A stretch of 64,000 bases of DNA from an uncultured Bacteroidales bacterium. Lineage in GTDB: Bacteria > Bacteroidota > Bacteroidia > Bacteroidales > UBA932. How positions within the stretch are numbered: the stretch's first letter is position 1; the number at the start of each line of letters is the position of its first letter. The stretch lies in NCBI GenBank assembly GCA_934667175.1, contig CAKULN010000012.1:1-64000 (forward strand), given 5' to 3'. The position numbers and the translations under genes were made by a program. The notes under the pieces are model-generated. The model did not search any database. It worked only from the letters and a program-made list of their open reading frames with translations, and had not been told where the DNA came from. Of the stretch, positions 1 to 6,547 are shown piece after piece.

Positions 1-1116
1 AATCCATCCCTTGAATATGGCCTGAAAGTCAGCAGCGAGGTGTTTGCCATAGCGAAACTGTTCGGGAAGGATTTGGGAAAATACAATGTCGAGCTTCCGG
101 ACTATACCATCTGGAGCAAGGCTTTGCCTCTGTTGCCATCACTCAGTGGCTTTGAGGCAAAAAGAATTGCAGGTGCGACAAAGAGCGCCACTTCAGGGTC
201 GTCTGGAAAGCAAGTCTCGGTGGAGATCGCCTGGCGGCAATATCCGGAATATTTCATGTCCTCAAAGGATGTCAAGACAGGCGTCGCGATATTCAACAAG
301 GCCGATGACAAAGAGGTGGCGTCATTCATGCCGGCCCCGGAGAGCGAGTCCGACGGATCATATTCCTACAAAACCACCGTTCCGGGACTCTCCACGGACA
401 GCACCTACTACGCCGAGACCTTCGCCTACTGGGATGGGTACAAGAAATTCGGCAGTGATAATGACATTGACACCAAAGTCAGGAAGCTGATTTCGGAGGT
501 GAGGATTAGTTGCTCTTGTGGACGTTCTCAGACTATCACATTCAAATATGATGAAAAAGGGCGCTTGAGTTATCTGAACTATACTGAAAGGGAATTGGAA
601 TCAGGAGCAACAAGCTCATCTTTTCATTATTTATATGATAATGACTATGTCCGTATACGTTGTTATGATCTTGATTTTAATGACTGTTGGTACAAGTATG
701 TCAATGGTCTTATAGTGGAGTCATCCAATGGTGAAAGCCATCTAACCTACAAGTACGAACATGACAAAGCGGTTAAGGCAAGTAGTTCGTCATATTCATA
801 CGGTTGGGAATGGAATAATGGAGATTTGGTTTCAATGAGTTTTTATGGTGAAGATAATGATTCCGCATCTTATACATACTACGATATCGAGAATAAAATG
901 AACATAGATTTCTATGAATTATGGGAGAATCGTTTCGATGAATTATATTTCTTTGACAGAAGCGTTTTCCCGATGTTCTCTTCTCGACACCTGTTAAAAA
1001 GTAGCTTTGACAACAAATCCTATATGTACGACATAGACGATAACGGAGATGTGATCAGAATGACTGTCGGGGACTCTGAAAGGCACAACTATCATGTCAG
1101 CATAAACTATTACTAA
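1..1116 (+). CDS. Partial surface/exported protein, FN3-like segment plus DUF4595-like C-terminal region
   Basis: The reading frame is open from the first base, so the N-terminus lies outside the window and the GTG at 40 is probably internal. The first ~160 visible residues resemble a fibronectin-III-type module (a 'pgLstdsTYYaetfAyWdGykkfGs' style strand ending near base 460). The C-terminal ~190 residues are rich in Tyr, Ser and Asp with repeated short strands of the type 'FKYDEKGRL', 'YKYEHDK', 'YMYDIDDNGDV', typical of DUF4595/YD-like beta-rich proteins exported by Bacteroidales. Function is unknown; a cell-surface lipoprotein is likely by family. Base composition changes near base 500-520: upstream is GC-rich like the rest of the window, downstream is clearly AT-richer, which suggests a mosaic origin of the C-terminal half. 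Confidence 0.7.
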   Translation, partial: NPSLEYGLKVSSEVFAIAKLFGKDLGKYNVELPDYTIWSKALPLLPSLSGFEAKRIAGATKSATSGSSGKQVSVEIAWRQYPEYFMSSKDVKTGVAIFNKADDKEVASFMPAPESESDGSYSYKTTVPGLSTDSTYYAETFAYWDGYKKFGSDNDIDTKVRKLISEVRISCSCGRSQTITFKYDEKGRLSYLNYTERELESGATSSSFHYLYDNDYVRIRCYDLDFNDCWYKYVNGLIVESSNGESHLTYKYEHDKAVKASSSSYSYGWEWNNGDLVSMSFYGEDNDSASYTYYDIENKMNIDFYELWENRFDELYFFDRSVFPMFSSRHLLKSSFDNKSYMYDIDDNGDVIRMTVGDSERHNYHVSINYY

Positions 1117-1184
1117 ACATTGATCAGTGTCTCCTAATGGCCAGTAGCATCGCAGTCCGTTAGCATCTCCGGCCAAACATGGCT

Positions 1185-1227
1185 TTCGGTGGACAAAACT
1201 GGATTTAAGGCCGTTTTGTCCACCGAA
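1185..1227. repeat. Perfect 15-bp inverted repeat
   Basis: TTCGGTGGACAAAAC at 1185-1199 is matched exactly by its reverse complement at 1213-1227 around a 13-nt loop. The 'GGACAAA' part recurs at 1251 and 1978, so it belongs to the same decayed repeat family. It lacks a T tract and lies 70 bp past the preceding stop codon, so a terminator role is possible but not supported. Confidence 0.6.
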
Positions 1228-1674
1228 TCTGATTTCTGCCGGACAAACGATGGGGAGTTGATCAAGTCCAAAACCTTATGTCCGGTCGCAGAGCCTGCCG
1301 ATGCGCCCGATACCAGCATCCACGTATTCGGTAACATCCGCATAATTAGCGAGTTACAGAATACTGCCCTCCCGATCGCCCCGGCAGCGATTTATAACTC
1401 GTTGCTAATGAGCGTGTGATGTATCACCCATTGATTCTCAAGGCCTTTTGAATTACTGCCCGACACACGAAATTAAGTGCCCTATTTCTGGCCTGTCGCT
1501 TAGCCTCTGGCTTCGCCGGAATATTCATACTTCTTGTTGCTCCAGTTGGCGTGTCTTCCGGTCGCCGAGCCTGTGATTCGACAATGCGCCAACCAGACAT
1601 GTGCTTTAGGGATTAAGTCCAGGATTAGCGGCCATATTTATTTTAATCCATTAACACTGATTTTAGTATGCCTG

Positions 1675-1699
1675 GCGCTTCGACAAGCTCAGCGACCGG
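1675..1699. repeat. REP-like element (CTTCGACAAGCTCAGC core)
   Basis: One copy of the short dispersed repeat found seven or more times in the window (1675, 2862, 20511, 26466, 47552, 47674, 57898, 58022, 58091). It is followed by 'ggacttgacgggtcaagtcc', a small foldback also seen beside the copies at 2862 and 26466. Confidence 0.75.
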
Positions 1700-2608
1700 A
1701 CACAGGGTTGGGACTTGACGGGTCAAGTCCAAAACCCTGTGTTAAAGAATTAAAGCAAAATAAGTATGTACCTTTGTGGAAACATTACAATAAGGTATAT
1801 AAATATGTCATCATTGTCTGTCCTTCAATGTCTAGCAGTTTATGTGCTCTGCCTTGTTGACTGAATTCTGTTATTTTGCGCCAACGTCAAAGTCAACACA
1901 GCCGGCCAAAGAGGTTGTTTGCTGGCGGCTTGCCACGGGTTGATTCAACATTTTGTCCGGTGAAAGCTTTGTTGGCCGGACAAACAGTGCGGAGGGATTA
2001 TGGACAGTGAGAATCTTACAAAAGGTTTTCAGCCACATGTCGAATCTGTGCCGATGGAATCCGGACCGGGCTGAAAAACTCAATGGCAAAAGTACAGGCT
2101 TTTCATGGGAATGAGCCTTCCATGCGCCTCGGATAAGCTTTGACGTGAAGGCGTTCCGTAAATCCACACCTACATCAGCACGAGGCGAACGCTATAGAGG
2201 CCTGCCTCAGCTTGTACCCTAACATGATACCGCAAGGTACATTGATACCGGTTGACATTCCAGCGCCGGAGGGAATTGACGACATTTTTAGACTATAATG
2301 TCGTTCAAAACCGACAAATGGAGGGGTTCGACGGCACTTCGCCGCAAAAGTGTCGTTCTACCTCTCAACTTTTAGTCTGTGCCCTGACCAGAGGTCATAA
2401 TCAAGGTAGGCGTGATCTGTAAACCATTATTAATAAATAGTTTGGCTACTAGCCTTTGGCGGTTTAACACTCAAGGCAAAGGGCTAACTATGTGATAATT
2501 AATACATTTTCCACCACTCATTGACACTGAACGTGTTGCGTTTAGCCATAGAGTGCGTGATAATAATTTTTATGAAAAGGAATCAGACAATGATTTACCC
2601 TTGCATTG

Positions 2609-2695
2609 GCACCGTTGCTTGGAGGGTGGGGCGGCCCTTTACCCGGATAGGGCGCGCGAAGCGCGTAGGCCGCCCCGCCTTCCAAGCAACGGTGC
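2609..2695. repeat. Long near-perfect inverted repeat / RNA hairpin
   Basis: Arms at 2609-2636 and 2668-2695 match in 26 of 28 positions. Both differences would be G-U pairs in RNA transcribed from the plus strand, so that RNA arm is fully paired. The 31-nt loop contains a second small hairpin (GCGC-GCGAA-GCGC, about 2652-2665). No flanking T tract is seen. It could be a MITE-like element or a structured RNA. Confidence 0.65.
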
Positions 2696-2861
2696 TCCTG
2701 ACCGAAGGTAGCCCTGTGGCAACGCCCAGCAAAACAATGCTTTGTAAGAAAACTTTCAGGGCACAACTCAGGGGAGTTTCAGATATTAAGTATTATCTGT
2801 ACAGGCTATCAAAGATATATGCCTAAACGCATACTTTTGGACTTGATCCTTCAAGTCCCCG

Positions 2862-2886
2862 GTCGCTTCGACAAGCTCAGCGACCA
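2862..2886. repeat. REP-like element (CTTCGACAAGCTCAGC core)
   Basis: This copy reads GGTCG-CTTCGACAAGCTCAGCGACC and sits directly next to the terminator of tRNA-Gly. It is preceded by the 'ggacttgatccttcaagtcc' foldback. The outer GGTCGC/GCGACC parts form a short inverted repeat. Confidence 0.75.
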
Positions 2887-2887
2887 C

Positions 2888-2917
2888 AAAAAAAAGCCAT
2901 CCGTTTCAGGATGGCTT
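2888..2917 (-). terminator. Intrinsic terminator of tRNA-Gly
   Basis: On the minus strand AGCCATCC pairs with GGATGGCT around a 6-nt loop and is followed by a run of eight T. It begins a few bases after the encoded CCA of the tRNA. Confidence 0.85.
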
Positions 2918-2918
2918 C

Positions 2919-2994
<76 letters not shown>

Positions 2995-3027
2995 AGACTT
3001 GTGACCCGTAGCATTGCTTTGGGATTA

Positions 3028-3058
3028 CAAAGGTAGCGCTTTTTTCTTTTTCCGCAAA
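3028..3058 (-). promoter_or_regulatory. Bacteroidetes-type promoter for tRNA-Gly
   Basis: On the minus strand TTTG (3055-3058) is followed after exactly 19 bp by TACCTTTG (3028-3035), matching the TTTG-N19-TAnnTTTG consensus of Bacteroidetes sigma-ABfr. The tRNA starts about 33 bp further on. Confidence 0.8.
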
Positions 3059-3154
3059 CTTTTTCCGAAAAATTTTCAAAAAAATCTTTAAAAAGCCAAA
3101 CGTTGATTGTTCAAAGAGTTCTCAGAACCAAGAACAATTCTAACGAGCAGGATT

Positions 3155-4189
3155 CTACACCTCGATCGAAGTCTTGAATTCGGACAGGAAGCGGAGGTCG
3201 TTCTCGAAGTAGTGACGAAGGTCGTTGACCTGCCACTTGAGCATCGCGATACGCTCCAGACCCATTCCGAAAGCGAATCCGCTGTACTTCTTGCTGTCGA
3301 TTCCCGAAGCCTCAAGGACGTTCGGATCCACCATTCCGCAGCCCATGATCTCCAGCCAACCGGTTCCCTTGCAGATGTTGCAGCCCTTGCCGTGGCAGAT
3401 GTTGCAGCTCACATCGATCTCGCTGGAAGGCTCGGTGAACGGGAAATAAGAAGGACGCATCCTGATCTGGGTGTCCGGGCCGAACATCTCACGGGCGAAA
3501 AGAAGAATAGCCTGCTTGAGATCGGCGAAAGTCACGTTCTCATCAATGTAAAGGCCCTCGACCTGATGGAAGATGCAGTGCGCGCGGGCTGAGATCGCCT
3601 CGTTCCTGAACACTCGTCCCGGACAGATCACACGGATAGGAAGTTTCATCGTCTCCATGGCGCGGACCTGAACGGAAGAGGTGTGGGTACGCAGCAGCAG
3701 CGGATCCGGATGGCCGGCCGACACGAAGAAGGTGTCCTGCATATCCCTCGCAGGATGGTTCTGCGGGAAGTTCAGCGCCTCGAAAACATGATAGTCATCC
3801 TCAATCTCCGGACCCTCGGCGACATCGTAGCCAAATTTTCTGAATATATCCACAATCTCCTGACGGACAATCGACACCGGATGCCTTGAGCCAAGTTCGA
3901 ACGGGACCCCCGGCATGGACAAATCCTCCTTAGGGCCATCAGAGACGCCTTCCGAGGAAGTCTGCTCCTTGAGCTCGTCAATCTTGGCCTGAGCGGCCTG
4001 CTTGAGCTCGTTGATCTTGCGTCCGAACTCTCTCTTCAGATCCGGACCATAAGTCCTGAACTCGTCAAAGAGTTTGGTGATCTCACCCTTCTTACCCAGA
4101 AGCCTAACCCTGGCCTCCTCGACGTCCCTGGCGGTCTTGCAATTCAGCTCGCGGACATTCGCAAGCAGCTGTTCTATTCTTTCTTTCAT
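3155..4189 (-). CDS. pheS: Phenylalanyl-tRNA synthetase alpha subunit
   Basis: PheS charges tRNA-Phe together with PheT (pheT is not in the window). From the chosen start the protein has 344 residues, normal for the family. An N-terminal coiled-coil tRNA-binding region (about 1-90) precedes the class II core, with the hallmark NFPQNHPARDMQDTFF segment, motif 2 (FRNEAISARAHCIFHQVEG) and motif 3 (GMGLERIAMLKW) near the end. A Cys-rich CNICHGKGCNIC insert suggests a metal site. I prefer the ATG at 4189 (MKERIEQLL) to one at 4213, because family members begin there. It follows the 145-residue exported protein by 26 bp and probably shares its promoter (4681-4711). Confidence 0.96.
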   Translation of the reverse strand: MKERIEQLLANVRELNCKTARDVEEARVRLLGKKGEITKLFDEFRTYGPDLKREFGRKINELKQAAQAKIDELKEQTSSEGVSDGPKEDLSMPGVPFELGSRHPVSIVRQEIVDIFRKFGYDVAEGPEIEDDYHVFEALNFPQNHPARDMQDTFFVSAGHPDPLLLRTHTSSVQVRAMETMKLPIRVICPGRVFRNEAISARAHCIFHQVEGLYIDENVTFADLKQAILLFAREMFGPDTQIRMRPSYFPFTEPSSEIDVSCNICHGKGCNICKGTGWLEIMGCGMVDPNVLEASGIDSKKYSGFAFGMGLERIAMLKWQVNDLRHYFENDLRFLSEFKTSIEV

Positions 4190-4215
4190 AATATTCCCGG
4201 AATATTCATGCAAAG

Positions 4216-4653
4216 TTAATCATTTTCCTGCAGTTTGGCGGAAGACTTTTCCATCTTCGCCTTTCTTTTTTCACGAGCCTTCTTATCCCGCGCCGCACCA
4301 CTCTTCAAATACTTTCCCCACTGATTGTCATTCAGGACCTTACGAAAAGCGACGTAGATATTCTCCGCCCACTTGTCACTGGTCCTTGTGTAGATGTCGT
4401 AATTGGACACTTTGGATGAAGATAGCTTGTTCATCTCCTCCTGCATCGCACGGTAATCATGATTCAGGATTGAATCCACATAGAACACCTGCCAATCCTC
4501 CAGTTTGAGCGTCATCTCCAGGCGCTCCACCTCTTTTTGAATATATTCAGACAGCTTCTTCTCCTGCTCTTCCGGGCTCGGCGGATTCTGCTGCGCGAAA
4601 GCGGTCAACACTGAAATGACAAGGCATACGACCGTAAGAAAAATATTTTTCAT
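4216..4653 (-). CDS. Small exported protein of unknown function
   Basis: 145 residues from the ATG at 4653 (MKNIFLTVV...), which gives a clear signal peptide cleaved after AFAQ (about residue 20); the longer frame to 4683 would place ten extra residues before it. The mature part is highly charged and probably alpha-helical: an acidic helix (SPEEQEKKLSEYIQKEVERLE), a central region with DWQVFYVDSILNHDY, and a basic tail (KKAREKRKAKMEK). No cysteine is present in the mature part. I do not recognise a named family. It lies immediately upstream of pheS, and the unrelated pairing suggests only shared transcription. Confidence 0.75.
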   Translation of the reverse strand: MKNIFLTVVCLVISVLTAFAQQNPPSPEEQEKKLSEYIQKEVERLEMTLKLEDWQVFYVDSILNHDYRAMQEEMNKLSSSKVSNYDIYTRTSDKWAENIYVAFRKVLNDNQWGKYLKSGAARDKKAREKRKAKMEKSSAKLQEND

Positions 4654-4680
4654 TATATTTACATTTTGTAATACAGATAA

Positions 4681-4711
4681 CAAAAATAAACAATAATACG
4701 TTAATCACAAA
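4681..4711 (-). promoter_or_regulatory. Bacteroidetes-type promoter for the exported protein/pheS
   Basis: Minus-strand TTTG (4708-4711) is separated by exactly 19 bp from TATTTTTG (4681-4688). The predicted transcript would begin about 20-25 nt before the ATG at 4653. The -33 box overlaps the first bases of the divergent gene at 4712. Confidence 0.75.
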
Positions 4712-6478
4712 ATGGCTAAGAATTCGACCATCTACGCGCTCCTGACCGCCATCTGCGTGCTCACGGCAAGCTTCAGGGCTGAAGCCTGCACCAACATCAT
4801 CGTGACAAGAGGAGCCAGCACCGACAACTCGAACATAATCTCATACGCGGCGGACTCGCACGTCCTCTACGGTGAGTTGTATTTCCATCCGGCGGCGGAC
4901 TGGAAAGCCGGTGCGATGCTGGACATCGTCAACTGGGACTCCTACAAGCCGATGGGGCAGATCCCACAGGTAGCGCACACTCACAAGACAGTCGGGAATA
5001 TGAACGAGCACCAGCTCATCATAGCCGAAACCACATGGGGCGGAAGGCTGGAGCTGGAGGACACCACAGCGATAATGGACTACGGCTCACTCATCTACGT
5101 CGCCCTGCAAAGAGCCCGCACCGCAAGGGAGGCGATCAAGGTCATCGTCGATCTGGCCAATGAATATGGCTACGCGTCCGAAGGGGAGACATTCTCGATA
5201 GCGGACAAGGACGAGGCATGGATCATGGACCTCATCGGAAAGGGCTGCGAGATGAAGGACGGAAAGAACACCCGCAAGGGATTCGTCTGGGTCGCCAGAA
5301 GGATTCCGGACGGCTACATCTGCTCCCACGCCAACCAGGCCAGGATCCAGACATTCCCGCTGAACGATCCGGAGAACTGCCTCTATGCCCCGGATGTGAT
5401 ATCGTTCGCGAGGGAGAAGGGCTACTTTGACGGCAAGGACGAGGACTTTGACTTCAGCGCCGCCTACTGCCCTGCCGATTTCGGCACCGTGAGAGGCTGC
5501 GACGCAAGGGCTTGGAGCGCCTTCAACATCCTCTGCGACGGGCAGTTCACCTACGAGAAGGACGGCAAGATCGTCACCGAGCCAGCCTCGGCCTACCATG
5601 ACTACATCACCGGCAAGGACCTCAACCACAGAATGCCGCTGTTCGTGAAGCCTGCCAGAAAGATCTCCGTCAAGAATGTGGCCGACGCCATGAGAGACCA
5701 TTTCGAGGGAACGCCTCTGGACATGACAACCGACATCGGAGCCGGCGGCAACGCGCTTCCTTACAGATGGAGACCTATGGGATTCGAGTACAAGGGATGG
5801 AACTACGTCAACGAAAGGGCCATCGCCACCCAGCAGACCGGATTCTGGTTCGTCGGCCAGTCCAGACACAACCTCCCTGACGTTGTCGGAGGAGTTCTCT
5901 GGTTCGGGACAGACGATGCCGCGACATCCTACGTCACCCCGATCTACACCTGCACGGACAAGGTGCCGGAGTGCTTCAGGGTAGGCAACGGGAATATGCT
6001 GAAATACTCCCCTACCGCGTCTTTCTGGATCAACAACCGCGTCGCCAACGCCTGCTACAAGGCCTACAACATCATGGCCCCGACAGTCAAGGAAGCCATC
6101 GACAGCTTTGAGAACGACCAGATGGGCTCAAAACTCGCCGAGATGGACCGCAAGGCCCTTGACGCCTACAACGCCATCCTTCCGAAGGCAGAGAAGAAAG
6201 GCATCGACAGCAAGGACTGGTTCGCCTCTGTCAGGAAGATGCTCACAGAGTATTCAGTGAACACGGCTCAGACACAGTTCGAGAATTGGGTCGCCCTTGA
6301 GGAGCTGCTTCTTGTGAAGTACATCGACGGCAACGTCAAGGCTCAGAACGCTGACGGATCATTCAGGCACAGCAAATGGCACGAGGGCACCCCGGAGGGA
6401 CTTACCCAGCCAGGGTACACCGAGAAATGGAAGGAGGCAGTCGTCAAGGATCACGGCGACGTCATCAGGGAAAGATAG
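4712..6478 (+). CDS. Exported dipeptidase, peptidase family C69
   Basis: 588 residues. A signal peptide (about 1-25) ends directly before Cys26 in EACTNIIVTRGAS. In C69 enzymes (Ntn-hydrolase fold, as in PepD/PepV-type dipeptidases) the Cys released at the N-terminus is the nucleophile, so cleavage of the leader would create the active enzyme in the periplasm. Family hallmarks follow: NHQ/E-type 'MNEHQLIIAETTWGGR' (about 90-105), 'GSLIYVALQRARTAREAI', and 'GETFSIADKDEAWIMDLIGKG'. It hydrolyses short peptides by family analogy. It heads a co-directional series of exported proteins that includes two more peptidases. Confidence 0.9.
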   Translation: MAKNSTIYALLTAICVLTASFRAEACTNIIVTRGASTDNSNIISYAADSHVLYGELYFHPAADWKAGAMLDIVNWDSYKPMGQIPQVAHTHKTVGNMNEHQLIIAETTWGGRLELEDTTAIMDYGSLIYVALQRARTAREAIKVIVDLANEYGYASEGETFSIADKDEAWIMDLIGKGCEMKDGKNTRKGFVWVARRIPDGYICSHANQARIQTFPLNDPENCLYAPDVISFAREKGYFDGKDEDFDFSAAYCPADFGTVRGCDARAWSAFNILCDGQFTYEKDGKIVTEPASAYHDYITGKDLNHRMPLFVKPARKISVKNVADAMRDHFEGTPLDMTTDIGAGGNALPYRWRPMGFEYKGWNYVNERAIATQQTGFWFVGQSRHNLPDVVGGVLWFGTDDAATSYVTPIYTCTDKVPECFRVGNGNMLKYSPTASFWINNRVANACYKAYNIMAPTVKEAIDSFENDQMGSKLAEMDRKALDAYNAILPKAEKKGIDSKDWFASVRKMLTEYSVNTAQTQFENWVALEELLLVKYIDGNVKAQNADGSFRHSKWHEGTPEGLTQPGYTEKWKEAVVKDHGDVIRER

Positions 6479-6547
6479 TAATCTTAACGGGCATGGCAGA
6501 CGGGACACTGCCGGTCATGCGAAAAGAAGAACAAGAATATTCAAACT

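Larger units (their letters stand above)
1117..2918. other. Gene-free 1.8 kb spacer with decayed repeats
   Basis: No convincing gene is present. Short open frames occur on both strands but none has a recognisable protein sequence or coding-like composition. The stretch holds two REP-like copies (1675-1699, 2862-2886), degenerate relatives around 1256-1306 and 1550-1592 where 'ggtcg..gagcctg' fragments occur, and several foldbacks: 1185/1227, TTTGTCCGG at 1952-1960 facing CCGGACAAA at 1976-1984, a partial pair around 1346-1410, and the long hairpin at 2609-2695. The phrase 'ggacttga..aagtcc' recurs near the repeats (1711, 2839), as it does again near 26505. I read this as a graveyard of small non-autonomous elements. 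Confidence 0.6.

Noticed and set aside
1534..1860. Open frame of 108 codons on the plus strand in the first spacer
   Set aside because: It crosses a REP-like repeat, has many Cys and no recognisable protein pattern; similar frames at 1189-1419, 1871-2167 and 2521-2826 are equally unconvincing.
4191..4212. Palindromic GAATATTC pair before pheS as a specific operator
   Set aside because: GAATAT words are enriched across the whole window, so this copy is better explained by the general 7-mer signal.
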